From Abiotrophia defectiva ATCC 49176 (GTDB lineage Bacteria; Bacillota; Bacilli; Lactobacillales; Aerococcaceae), in NCBI RefSeq assembly GCF_000160075.2, contig NZ_KI535340.1, forward strand, positions 339,220 through 403,219: DNA of 64,000 nucleotides. The letters run 5' to 3'. The notes beneath the pieces are model-generated. The model was not told where the DNA came from. It made no database searches and saw only the letters and a program-made list of their open reading frames with translations. Positions 8,019 to 16,639 of this stretch are shown piece by piece. Made by a program: the position numbers and the translations under genes. Position 1 is the first letter of the stretch; each line of letters opens with the position of its first letter.

Positions 8019-8874
8019 GGTCTACCAGCGTCAAAGTGGTCAGGTCATAGAGCCTGAGGTCTATCAAGAAGGCTTGGTTAATCGCCTCTACCTGACTAGA
8101 TGGGGACGATGGCTCCTTCCTCTGTTGACACGTCCTAGCATCTCCTATTTGCTGACCCTGAGCGATTACTTGCCCTGGTCAAAAGCTAAGGTAAGAAAGT
8201 TCCTAGAGACCTATGATCTGTCTCTGGCTGACTACCAAGAGGGGACCTATCCCCACTTTGCAGCCTTTTTCCAAAGAAAAATTCAGCCAGACTTACGCCC
8301 AGTCTGTCCAGAAGGGCAAGTCTTGGCCGTAGCCGACGCCAAATTACAAGTTTTTGATATTCATGAAGACTTAAGTTTGGTCTTAAAGGGGCAAACCTAT
8401 AATTTGGCGGAATTATTGGAAGATGCCCAACTAGCGCAGGCCTTCCAGGGTGGGCTAGCCTTAGTATTCCGTCTAGGGGTCGAAGACTTGCATCGCTATT
8501 TAGCCATTGAATCTGGAGTGATTACCCATCAAAAAAGCATCAAGGGCAAGTTACATAGTGTAAGGGAAGTTGCCCAAGCCCAGCGCCTGATTTATCGTGA
8601 AAATAGCCGGCATTACTGTCTAATTGAGACGGAAGAGGGGCCAGTTCTTCAGATGGAAATTGGTGCGCTGCTAGTCGGTCGAATTTTTAACCATCATCAA
8701 ACTTACCTAGTCAGAGGCCAGGAGAAGGGCTACTTTGGCTTAGGTGGATCCACTATTGTTGTATTATATCCAGCCAATCGTATTGAGCTGGACCAAGATA
8801 TTAGATATTACTCAGACTTAGGTATCGAAAGCCAGGTCAGAATGGGTGAAAGGATAGGTGTTAAACATGTTTAA
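8011..8874 (+). CDS. Phosphatidylserine-decarboxylase-like pyruvoyl enzyme
   Basis: 287 aa, overlapping the synthase gene by 8 nt. The Psd family pattern is present: the VEDLHRY segment (equivalent to the DYHR region with the catalytic His), and near the C terminus the self-cleavage motif GLGGST; cleavage between G246 and S247 would create the pyruvoyl group, with alpha and beta chains of the normal proportions. The length matches family members. Predicted reaction: lipid-phospho-serine to lipid-phospho-ethanolamine at the membrane. In archaea, the homologue decarboxylates archaetidylserine. Which lipid is used here is open. Confidence 0.87.
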   Translation: MVKVYQRQSGQVIEPEVYQEGLVNRLYLTRWGRWLLPLLTRPSISYLLTLSDYLPWSKAKVRKFLETYDLSLADYQEGTYPHFAAFFQRKIQPDLRPVCPEGQVLAVADAKLQVFDIHEDLSLVLKGQTYNLAELLEDAQLAQAFQGGLALVFRLGVEDLHRYLAIESGVITHQKSIKGKLHSVREVAQAQRLIYRENSRHYCLIETEEGPVLQMEIGALLVGRIFNHHQTYLVRGQEKGYFGLGGSTIVVLYPANRIELDQDIRYYSDLGIESQVRMGERIGVKHV

Positions 8875-9766
8875 ACGTTTAGCGATTTATTATAAGGAAA
8901 TGTTTCCGCTGGGGTCGCGTTTTATTGTGGCAGCCATTATGTTTTTCGAGATTTATTTTGTCCTCTTGTTAAATGACGGGGTGACAAGCTTTAATTTCAA
9001 CCATCAAGAATTGATTGGGATTTTCACCATTTTTGTATTCTTAATGATTTTACGTATTGCAGATGACTTCAAGGACTATGAGACCGATCAACGACTCTTC
9101 CCCCATCGAGCTTTACCGTCAGGACGGGTCAAGAAGAAGGATTTAGCTATCGCCTTAGCTTTTATCGTCACGGTCTCTGTTGCCTTAAATATCTTCTTCA
9201 TGAATAATATCTTTTGGTTCCTCTTCCTCTATATCTACGGAACCTTGATGTCTTTCTGGTTCTTTAAGCGAGATAAAATTCAAAATTCATTGCCTTTAGC
9301 CTTGGTGACCCATAATCCGGTCATGATGATTCTGAATCTCTATACTATATCCTTCGTATGCTATAAGTACAATCTGCCCCTATTGTCAGTTCCGACTATT
9401 CTCTTGGCCTTCACCATGTACTTCCCAAGCTTGATTTGGGAAGTCTGTCGTAAGATTCGAGCACCAAAAGATGAGACAGAATATGTGACTTATTCCAAGC
9501 TCTTCGGTTATAAGAAGGCTACCCGTTTTATCGAAATAGTCACTATTCTAGATATTATGACCAACTTTCTTCTGCTCTGGAATATTTCCCATGTAGGGGT
9601 CGTAGTCTTGGTGCTTAATGTTATCTGGATGACGGTTCAGTTTGAGCAGTTCATTAAGGACCCAACCCTCTTCAATATTCGGGAAAGAGTTGAACGTTAT
9701 ACCTATATTACTGAGACTACCATGGTCGTCTCAGTAGCTGTCTACCTCTTGATGGGAGTCTTCTAA
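8867..9766 (+). CDS. UbiA-family prenyltransferase-like membrane protein
   Basis: 299 aa from the ATG at 8867, which overlaps the upstream stop by 8 nt as at the previous junction; an in-frame GTG at 8858 is a possible alternative. Eight or nine hydrophobic helices. The first Asp-rich motif appears as ADDFKDYETD followed by PHRALPSG, and the second as EVCRKIRAPKDE...YSKLFG. Both are characteristic of UbiA-type enzymes, which move a prenyl group from a prenyl diphosphate to an acceptor using Mg2+. Archaeal DGGGP synthase, which adds the second isoprenoid chain to the glycerol phosphate lipid, belongs to this superfamily. The acceptor here cannot be read from sequence. The protein is low in charged residues and very Phe/Ile-rich. 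Confidence 0.83.
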   Translation: MFKRLAIYYKEMFPLGSRFIVAAIMFFEIYFVLLLNDGVTSFNFNHQELIGIFTIFVFLMILRIADDFKDYETDQRLFPHRALPSGRVKKKDLAIALAFIVTVSVALNIFFMNNIFWFLFLYIYGTLMSFWFFKRDKIQNSLPLALVTHNPVMMILNLYTISFVCYKYNLPLLSVPTILLAFTMYFPSLIWEVCRKIRAPKDETEYVTYSKLFGYKKATRFIEIVTILDIMTNFLLLWNISHVGVVVLVLNVIWMTVQFEQFIKDPTLFNIRERVERYTYITETTMVVSVAVYLLMGVF

Positions 9767-12240
9767 TGAAACAAGTCTATGATCTCCAGAAAGTGGGGGG
9801 GAAAGCCTACCACCTCATGGAAATGACCAAAGCGGGGCTACCAGTACCTAGTTTTGCGGTCTTTGCCTTTGACTGTTTTGATCGAGTGGACAGTATGGAT
9901 TTTCTGGCTAGTCAGGAAGCTGCCTATCAGGCGGGTGACCTGAGTTTAGAGCAGCTAAGTCAAGAACTATTGACTTGGGCCAAAGAGACTTTTGCTAAGG
10001 AAGATTTAAGTCCTGTGCTGAGCTGGGCCAAGCAAACTTTTCCATCTGGTCAGGTGCGTTTGGCAGTTCGTTCGTCTGCTAGCATTGAAGACGGTGCCGT
10101 CTCGTCCTTTGCGGGGCAATTTGAAAGCCAGCTAGATGTTCCAATCGACCACTTACCCCAGTCTCTAGAGCATACTTTCTTGTCCCTCTATCAGGTATCC
10201 ACTCTGGCCTATCTCTTCAAGCAAGGGATTAGCCTGCCAGAAGCTCAGATGAACTGTCTGGTTCAAGTCATGATTAAGGGGGATTTATCAGGTGTTTATT
10301 TTACAGCCAACCCTAAGGGAATTCTTAATGAACACATTGTGGTTGTGGGACAGGGCTTGGGGGATCAAATTGTAGAAGATAAGGTTCCTACTAGCATGGT
10401 GACCTATCATCCGGCAGATCAGCTATCCTATACTGAACAAGAGCCAGGCGCCCCAAGTTTAACAACTAGTCAATTAGGGGAATTAGAATCCTTAGCCCAG
10501 CAAGCCGTGGCGCTTTTTGGCCCCTATCTGGATTTGGAATTTACCTTCCAAGGAGACCGGCTCTACATCTTACAAGCTCGGCCTATTACTACTTTGCCAC
10601 AAGGCAAGCAAATCATTCTGGATAATAGTAATATTGTTGAGAGCTATCCAGGTCTCTCTACACCCTTAACAATCAGTTTTATTCAAGAAGCCTATGCAAG
10701 TATATTCCGTGGCTTGGCTCAAAGATTGGTGGGGAAGGGGGCAGCTGAATTGGCTGCCTATGAGCCAACCTTCCAGAATATGCTCTGTCCAGTCAATAGT
10801 CGAGTCTACTATCAAATTCAAAGTTGGTACCAGCTTCTGCAATTGTTGCCCTTCTCTAAAAAGATTATTCCTATCTGGCAGGATATGCTGGGCGTGAGGG
10901 AGACGGAAGTACCGGCCATGCCAATCCATCTTTCGCCTTGGAAGCGACTTAAGATTATGGGCCGAATCGTGCGTGAGTTTTTCACTGCGCCTAAGCAAAT
11001 GGCCCAGCTAGAACAGGAATTCATCCGTATTCAAGCAGTCTTTCAAGAGCGTTTCTCACCAGATGCGGATTTAGAGCAGCTGACAGCGCTAGTTGAACAG
11101 CTTAAGGATGAGATTCTAGCACATTGGGACATTACCTTGATTAATGATCTTTATGCCTTTGTCTATACGGGATTATTGAAAAAGTCGCGTCATGGACAAG
11201 ATGTTCAGGCAGAAATCGCCGGTATTGAACAGATTGAAAGTATGCGGCCGGCTCTAGCCCTTCAGGACTTAGTTGAGGAGCTCAAAGATCCCAAGAACCA
11301 CGTTCTTCGTCAGGCAATAGAAAATGAAGATGCAGCAGACTTTTTAAGTCGACAAGATCCCTTAGTAGCCAAGATCCTGGGTTTTATCCAAGAATTTGGT
11401 GACCGGGCACCCGAAGAACTGAAACTAGAAACACCGACCTTCCGTACCCACCCACAAGGACTCTTATCCTTGCTGGTTCAAATGTGCCAGCAAGAAGCTC
11501 CTGACCTAAAAGCCTCAAGTGTCGCAAGCAATCAACCAAGGAGTTGGTGGACGGGCTTTTTACGCCGTCGCGCTATGACTGGCGTTAAGTACCGAGAAAG
11601 CTCAAGACTAAATCGGACTCGGATTTATGGGATGATGCGGATGATTTTTCGAGCCATTGGGGCGCAACTTGCCAAGCAAGGCTATTTAGAGACGGAAGAA
11701 GACATCTTCTATCTGACCAAGGAAGAAATCTTTGAACTGGCCAGACAGCCACACTCAGTATCGGACCTGATTGCAGAAAGACGTGCTAAGCTAGCGGGTG
11801 ACAAGACCTTACCTAACTTCAGTCGCTATGTCTTCTTGGGTCAAGTATTTGAGAAGTATGTGCGATTTTCAGGGCAGGCACGTAGCCAATTAAGTCGGGC
11901 AGAACACCTTCAAGGGATTGGTTGCTCGCCTGGTCGAGTTAAGGGCCAAGTGCTAGTAGTGGACGATGTTCAAGCCATTGAATCTGCTCAGGGTAAGATT
12001 ATGGTGACCAGAATGACGGATCCAGGTTGGGTCTATCTCTTAACTCAAGCCCAAGGGGTCATCGCTGAGCAGGGATCCCTCCTGTCTCATACAGCCATTA
12101 TTTCGCGTGAGCTAGGCATTCCATCAGTTGTGAATGTGCGGGGTGCTACTCAATTGCTGAAAAGTGGGGATTGGATTGAAATGGATGGCTTAAGCGGTCA
12201 AGTGACCCTCTTAGAGGAGGCGGACCATGCTAACCATTAA
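9766..12240 (+). CDS. PEP-synthase/rifampicin-phosphotransferase-like ATP dikinase (second copy)
   Basis: 824 aa, start overlapping the previous stop (TAATG). Same domain order as the first copy: ATP-grasp (about 1-285; VGGKAYHL, AVRSSASIEDGAVSSFAGQFES, SGVYFTANP, LDLEF...ILQARPITTLP), a long unique middle region, and a C-terminal phosphohistidine domain with GSLLSHTAIISRE and catalytic H775. By eye the two copies share the end domains clearly, while the middle (acceptor) parts share only short blocks such as YLETEEDIFYLTKEE versus YLEQVEDIFYLTKWD. This suggests related but different acceptors, or two successive phosphorylations. The pair in one operon is unusual. Confidence 0.85.
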   Translation: MKQVYDLQKVGGKAYHLMEMTKAGLPVPSFAVFAFDCFDRVDSMDFLASQEAAYQAGDLSLEQLSQELLTWAKETFAKEDLSPVLSWAKQTFPSGQVRLAVRSSASIEDGAVSSFAGQFESQLDVPIDHLPQSLEHTFLSLYQVSTLAYLFKQGISLPEAQMNCLVQVMIKGDLSGVYFTANPKGILNEHIVVVGQGLGDQIVEDKVPTSMVTYHPADQLSYTEQEPGAPSLTTSQLGELESLAQQAVALFGPYLDLEFTFQGDRLYILQARPITTLPQGKQIILDNSNIVESYPGLSTPLTISFIQEAYASIFRGLAQRLVGKGAAELAAYEPTFQNMLCPVNSRVYYQIQSWYQLLQLLPFSKKIIPIWQDMLGVRETEVPAMPIHLSPWKRLKIMGRIVREFFTAPKQMAQLEQEFIRIQAVFQERFSPDADLEQLTALVEQLKDEILAHWDITLINDLYAFVYTGLLKKSRHGQDVQAEIAGIEQIESMRPALALQDLVEELKDPKNHVLRQAIENEDAADFLSRQDPLVAKILGFIQEFGDRAPEELKLETPTFRTHPQGLLSLLVQMCQQEAPDLKASSVASNQPRSWWTGFLRRRAMTGVKYRESSRLNRTRIYGMMRMIFRAIGAQLAKQGYLETEEDIFYLTKEEIFELARQPHSVSDLIAERRAKLAGDKTLPNFSRYVFLGQVFEKYVRFSGQARSQLSRAEHLQGIGCSPGRVKGQVLVVDDVQAIESAQGKIMVTRMTDPGWVYLLTQAQGVIAEQGSLLSHTAIISRELGIPSVVNVRGATQLLKSGDWIEMDGLSGQVTLLEEADHANH

Positions 12241-13294
12241 AGCAGTGCAGCCTCATTCGCCGGAGCTAGTCGACTTTCTAGCTTTGCCGCAGAAACTATA
12301 TGCCAAGGGGCACTTAATGCAGTCACCTGAAGAGGAAGTAAGTCTGATTAGTGGGACCCATCCACTTAGCCCGGAAATAGAAGTGAGAGCCTTTGTCGGT
12401 TACCATGACCAGCAAGTTCAGATTCGAGGCTTGCTGACTTATTATCCAGTCGATGGCACTTGCTTCTTAGGCTATTTTGAGTCCTTAGATGATGTGGACA
12501 TGGCCAAGCAGTTTATAGCCTACATAGCTGATCAGGCCCGCGACCTAGGGGCTGAAAAACTCATTGGGCCCGTTCAGACTAGTTTTTGGTTAGGCTATCG
12601 CATGCAGCTCTCTGGCCATGGGGACTTGCCTTTTACTGGCGAGCCCCATCAGCCGGCTTATTACCCCAAGCTCTGGGAGGAAGCGGGATTCAAACTAACC
12701 GAAAGCTACCTGTCTAATTTCTATCCTAAGGTAAGTCCCACTACCCAGGAAGCCAAACTGGCTAAGCGTTATGAGGCTGCCCTAGCAGCAGGGATTGACA
12801 TTCGATCCCCCCACAAGTCGGATTGGTCTAAGGTGTCCTTACAAGTCTTTGAACTCTTGAATCGACTTTACCGAGATTTTCCTATTTACCGTTCCTTGCA
12901 AGGGGCACAATTTAGTGCCATCTTCGAGAAGTATCGTTATATTCTGGATTTTTCTATGGTTAAGTTAGCCTATCAGGAGGATAAGTTAGTGGGTTTTTTG
13001 ATTACCATGCCAGACTATGGAGCCTTGGTTTATCAAAAGTTAAATTTATTTACTTTAGCCAAATTGCTTTGGATTAAGCATCGAGCCAAACGCTACATCA
13101 TACTCTACCTAGGAGTAGATCCGCAGTATTTGGGTTTGGGGTCAGCACTGAGCTACCCAATTTTTAAGCAAGCTCAAGCCAGAGGGGCTTCTGCCGTTGG
13201 CGCCTTAATACATCAGCATACACTGACACGGCACTATGCGGCTGACTTACAGGGAACTAGCCATACTTATGGGCTCTATCAACTCTTACTATAA
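12227..13294 (+). CDS. GNAT-superfamily acyltransferase-like protein
   Basis: 355 aa, overlapping the dikinase by 14 nt, with AGAGGAGG before the ATG. It resembles a two-module GNAT family: module 1 (about 1-165) has LGYFES...DD, GAEKLIGPVQTS and YYPKLWEEAGF; module 2 (about 180-355) has LVGFLI and the acyl-CoA-binding type loop LGVDPQYLGLGSAL. The family is poorly characterised. As the last gene of the lipid operon it could acylate the head-group amine or another part of the product (inference). It might also be a regulator or modify a protein. Confidence 0.7.
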   Translation: MLTIKAVQPHSPELVDFLALPQKLYAKGHLMQSPEEEVSLISGTHPLSPEIEVRAFVGYHDQQVQIRGLLTYYPVDGTCFLGYFESLDDVDMAKQFIAYIADQARDLGAEKLIGPVQTSFWLGYRMQLSGHGDLPFTGEPHQPAYYPKLWEEAGFKLTESYLSNFYPKVSPTTQEAKLAKRYEAALAAGIDIRSPHKSDWSKVSLQVFELLNRLYRDFPIYRSLQGAQFSAIFEKYRYILDFSMVKLAYQEDKLVGFLITMPDYGALVYQKLNLFTLAKLLWIKHRAKRYIILYLGVDPQYLGLGSALSYPIFKQAQARGASAVGALIHQHTLTRHYAADLQGTSHTYGLYQLLL

Positions 13295-13296
13295 AA

Positions 13297-13328
13297 AAGC
13301 TCGCACTTGTGATAAGTGCGAGCTTTTT
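13297..13328. terminator. Bidirectional terminator after the lipid operon
   Basis: AAGCTCGCACTT / AAGTGCGAGCTT perfect 12-bp stem, 5-nt loop, A-run before and T-run after, so it can serve this operon and the converging gene at 13350-13859. Confidence 0.93.
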
Positions 13329-13349
13329 ACATGGTTTTAAATAGAGGGG

Positions 13350-13859
13350 CTAGGCTTTCTGAGATTTAAGGCTTTTCGTCACTAACCGCATCAATTGATG
13401 GGCAAAAGCCAGGTTCACCACCATGAAAATTAGCCCTAGCAAGGTCCAGATTAGGAGGCTTAGGAGGCTATAGTTCGTTTGATCGATTACTTGCTTGATA
13501 ATCAAGATGCTGGGGGGAAGCAGCACTAGACTGCTAGCTAGGGCAGGAATATATTTTCTAATCAGGATGCTTTGGATCAGGTGGATGAGGAGATGCAGGC
13601 TGAAGGCTATAAAGGCTCCCAACCAGACCAGATAGTTAGCAAAATACAGGCTAGCGCCGGTGATGATAATCACCACTAGATACTCCTCTAAGACTGCCAC
13701 TGCAAAGCCTGAAGGGGAAAAGTGTTCATAGGCAGCTGCAATTCTAGGGTATTTGTCTAAAATCGCTTGATTTTTGTCCAGCCATGGGCCAAAGCCAATG
13801 ATTTCTTCCATCTCATGTAGCATAAAAATGACGGGAAATAACCACAAAAGATTTTCCAT
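13350..13859 (-). CDS. HXXEE-domain integral membrane protein
   Basis: 169 aa, mostly hydrophobic, with about five helices. Near the N terminus it has LHEMEE, the HxxEE motif of this membrane family, and a second acidic pair LEEY in the next helix; further His residues (LHLLIHL) lie in a later helix. The family is suspected to be a membrane enzyme or metal-dependent protein, but its function is not established. A GGGAGGAAG site precedes the ATG. It is transcribed alone, convergent with the lipid operon. Confidence 0.8.
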   Translation of the reverse strand: MENLLWLFPVIFMLHEMEEIIGFGPWLDKNQAILDKYPRIAAAYEHFSPSGFAVAVLEEYLVVIIITGASLYFANYLVWLGAFIAFSLHLLIHLIQSILIRKYIPALASSLVLLPPSILIIKQVIDQTNYSLLSLLIWTLLGLIFMVVNLAFAHQLMRLVTKSLKSQKA

Positions 13860-13892
13860 AATTTGCTTCCTCCCTTAGCTTTTTACATTTGT

Positions 13893-13921
13893 ATTATAGC
13901 GTTTCAAGACCAGTATTTCAA
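13893..13921 (-). promoter_or_regulatory. Promoter of the HXXEE gene
   Basis: On the minus strand: TTGAAA, 17-nt spacer, TATAAT. Confidence 0.75.
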
Positions 13922-14035
13922 TCATACTGCATGTATAAAATAGACAGCTAGATGAGACTTTGGGTCGTAAGATGAGAATCGCATAAGATTAGTTGTTTTC
14001 TCATCAGATATGAGCTAAAATGTAAGGCTAAAGAC

Positions 14036-14064
14036 TTGTTTCTGAGCACCGTTTGCGGTACACT
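14036..14064 (+). promoter_or_regulatory. Promoter of the pullulanase gene
   Basis: TTGTTT, 17-nt spacer, TACACT, 42 nt before the GTG start. Confidence 0.65.
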
Positions 14065-14105
14065 ATGCGTGAGAATACGTATACATAGAAAGAGAGAGAA
14101 ATATT

Positions 14106-16037
14106 GTGACAGATTTAAATCCAAATCAGGCGGTGGGATTGGCTACCAAAGCAGTCAGAACGGTTGATTTTGATCAAGAATTTGCCTATGACGGACCTTT
14201 AGGTGCCTTTTATACACCTCAATCAACTCGTTTTATCGTTTGGGCACCAACGGCTAAGAGTGTGACCGTTGAAATTTATGAATCCAACCAGCCAGATAGC
14301 AACTTAGCTAGTGCTCACGTCATGCGACGTGGTGAACGCGGTACTTGGGTGATCGAGATTTTAGGGGACTTGCACTTAACTGCCTACACTTATCTATTAG
14401 ACCATGGTTCATTAGGCCTTAAACGTAGCCAAGACCCGTATGCCATTGCGGCAGTGGTTAATGGTGACCGCAGTGTAGTGGTCAACCCAGCAGCCACTCA
14501 AGTGGAGGGCTTTGACCGTATGCCGTCTTTTGGAAAGGCGACCGATGCTATTATCTACGAACTCAATGTCCGCGACTTCTCAGTAGCGGAAGATTCTGGC
14601 ATTTCAGCCAAAGGTAAGTTCTTAGGGCTTGCCGAAGCAGGCACTCATACCTCTAATGGCCAAATCACTGGCTTAGACTACCTTAAGTCGCTGGGCTTTA
14701 CCCATTTGCAATTATTACCAATTTATGATTACGCGACAGTAGATGAGACAGAAGCCAAACCAACAGCCTACAACTGGGGCTATGATCCTAAGAACTACAA
14801 TGTGCCAGAAGGCTCCTATGCGACGGATCCTTATAATCCGCTTAGCCGGATTTTAGAACTCAAGCAAACCATTAAGACCCTTCACGACAATGGTATGCGC
14901 GTCATTATGGACGTGGTCTATAATCACGTTTATCAGTTTGACTTGCAAGCCTTCCAGAAGATTGTACCAGGTTATTTCTTCCGTTATGACCAGGCAGGTA
15001 ACTTGTCTAATGGGACGGGGGTCGGCAACGATACCGCTTCTGAACGCTATATGATGCGCCACTATATCTTGGATTCCATCCTTTACTGGACACGAGAATT
15101 CAAATTAGATGGCTTCCGCTTCGACTTAATGGGGATTCATGACGTTGAAACCATGTTGGCCGTACGTCAAGCCCTGAATGAAATTGATCCGTCCATTATC
15201 GTTTTAGGCGAGGGTTGGAATCTGGGAACCATGTTGCCTTATGAAGACAAGGCTGCCCAACACAATGCCTACCGTATGCCTGGAGTGGCTCACTTTAACG
15301 ATTCCATTCGTAATGCCCTCAAAGGTGGTAACTTCAACCAGCAAGAAGGCGGCTATGTCAATGGACGTCCTGATTTAGAAAAGTTAGTGGCTCAGAACCT
15401 CTTAGTAGGGATTCCTAACTCGGCTTATGCTAGTCCGGACCAAGTCGTCCACTATGTTGAGGCCCACGATGACTTAACCCTTTATGACAAGTTGTGTTGC
15501 ACTCATCCTTATGATTCTGAAGAAGTTCGTGTTCGCCGGGCTTTAATGGCGACCAGTTTGGTCCTCTTGGCGCAAGGGATTCCCTTCATTCATGCTGGTC
15601 AAGAGTTCTTAAGAACCAAGAAACTGATAGAGAACACCTACAATGCACCGGATGAAATCAACCAATTTGACTGGAACCGAGTAGCGGAACATCAAGAGAC
15701 GGTGGATTATGTCCGCGGCTTAATCAAGTTACGTAAGAGCTCACCACTCTTCCGCCAAAACTCTTACGATGAAATCCTCAACTCCTTGGCTGTTTACCAG
15801 CTACATGATGGCGTCATTGCCTACCAATTAGAGGATGAGAATTCTGCATATTTCATTATGATTAATGCTAATGATTGGCGCATGCCAATCACCTATTTGC
15901 CACATGGTCTCTACCGCAAGGTAATCGTTGATTATACGGCACCATTGGAAGAGGGCCAAGTCTTCGACCTTAATGGTCACTACGAAATGCCAGGCCTGTC
16001 TGTGACCGTCTTGGAACGCGTTGAGAAGGCAGAATAA
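14106..16037 (+). CDS. pulA: Type I pullulanase (intracellular)
   Basis: 643 aa beginning with GTG after a weak purine-rich site. There is no signal peptide, so it should act in the cytoplasm on alpha-1,6 links of maltodextrins or glycogen. A CBM48-like N-terminal domain (about 25-110; FIVWAPTAKSVTVEIY) precedes the GH13 barrel. Conserved regions: YELNVRDFS, the YNWGYDPKNY motif of type I pullulanases, DVVYNH, GFRFDLMGIHD (nucleophile Asp), GEGW (acid/base Glu) and VEAHDD. Size is normal for the family. It is a single-gene unit with its own promoter and terminator; no other glycogen genes are nearby. Confidence 0.95.
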   Translation: MTDLNPNQAVGLATKAVRTVDFDQEFAYDGPLGAFYTPQSTRFIVWAPTAKSVTVEIYESNQPDSNLASAHVMRRGERGTWVIEILGDLHLTAYTYLLDHGSLGLKRSQDPYAIAAVVNGDRSVVVNPAATQVEGFDRMPSFGKATDAIIYELNVRDFSVAEDSGISAKGKFLGLAEAGTHTSNGQITGLDYLKSLGFTHLQLLPIYDYATVDETEAKPTAYNWGYDPKNYNVPEGSYATDPYNPLSRILELKQTIKTLHDNGMRVIMDVVYNHVYQFDLQAFQKIVPGYFFRYDQAGNLSNGTGVGNDTASERYMMRHYILDSILYWTREFKLDGFRFDLMGIHDVETMLAVRQALNEIDPSIIVLGEGWNLGTMLPYEDKAAQHNAYRMPGVAHFNDSIRNALKGGNFNQQEGGYVNGRPDLEKLVAQNLLVGIPNSAYASPDQVVHYVEAHDDLTLYDKLCCTHPYDSEEVRVRRALMATSLVLLAQGIPFIHAGQEFLRTKKLIENTYNAPDEINQFDWNRVAEHQETVDYVRGLIKLRKSSPLFRQNSYDEILNSLAVYQLHDGVIAYQLEDENSAYFIMINANDWRMPITYLPHGLYRKVIVDYTAPLEEGQVFDLNGHYEMPGLSVTVLERVEKAE

Positions 16038-16048
16038 GTACACAGATC

Positions 16049-16078
16049 AATCCGACCACTTAAGTGGTCGGATTTTTG
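16049..16078 (+). terminator. Terminator of pulA
   Basis: AATCCGACCAC / GTGGTCGGATT perfect 11-bp stem with TTAA loop, then TTTTT. Confidence 0.93.
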
Positions 16079-16130
16079 TTTGTCAGCACGCAAAAAAGAG
16101 CCGCCAGAGCGACTCCAAAGATTCTTTAAG

Positions 16131-16463
16131 TTAGCCTTCTACAGGGAAGAGATCTAGAATTTGACCGGTGTAAATATCGCAGACGAATTGATAGTGAACT
16201 AATTGTTCACCTTCATAGCGGCTAATGCCCCCAATATAAACTTGAGGTTGGCTTTCTAATTCAGGGTATTCAACCGGAACATAGTGAATCCAAGAACCTT
16301 CAATCGGTCCTTGTTTAGCAAATTCAGCCTTAACTTCGGCTAGGACCCGGCTCGGGCGTTTAGGTTGGGATTCCAAGTAAAAGAGGGTCCCAGCCACGCC
16401 GACAATGGCGCCGGTTAAGAGTAGGAGGCCACCGACGAGGCCTTTACGTGGAGTGGATGACAT
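16131..16463 (-). CDS. Small membrane-anchored PepSY-like protein
   Basis: 110 aa with one N-terminal membrane helix (about 10-30) and an extracellular remainder. The C-terminal half has the PepSY-like pattern VYIGGISRYEG...YQFVCDIYTGQILDLF. No lipobox Cys. AGAAGG lies 9 nt before the ATG. It is divergent from the aminopeptidase gene. Function unknown; small PepSY proteins are thought to restrain extracytoplasmic proteases or act in sensing. Confidence 0.78.
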   Translation of the reverse strand: MSSTPRKGLVGGLLLLTGAIVGVAGTLFYLESQPKRPSRVLAEVKAEFAKQGPIEGSWIHYVPVEYPELESQPQVYIGGISRYEGEQLVHYQFVCDIYTGQILDLFPVEG

Positions 16464-16577
16464 AGTATTTTTCCTTCTTTCATAGGCATGGTGCGCGCTC
16501 CATCAGGGAGCGGTAGGTGGGGGCGCACAGGCTTGTGCTCCGTACTCTTAGTGTAACACAAATTCGAGTACAATTCA

Positions 16578-16606
16578 TTGATTTTACTAAGCGCTCGTGA
16601 GATAAT
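16578..16606 (+). promoter_or_regulatory. Promoter of the aminopeptidase gene
   Basis: TTGATT, 17-nt spacer, GATAAT; predicted leader of about 55 nt. Confidence 0.6.
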
Positions 16607-16639
16607 AAAAAGAGTAAAATCTACCTATTTATAATGGCG

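Noticed and set aside
4907-12240. True phosphoenolpyruvate synthases
   Set aside because: The phosphohistidine domain is at the extreme C terminus and no PEP/pyruvate TIM barrel follows, so they are not PpsA or PPDK proper.
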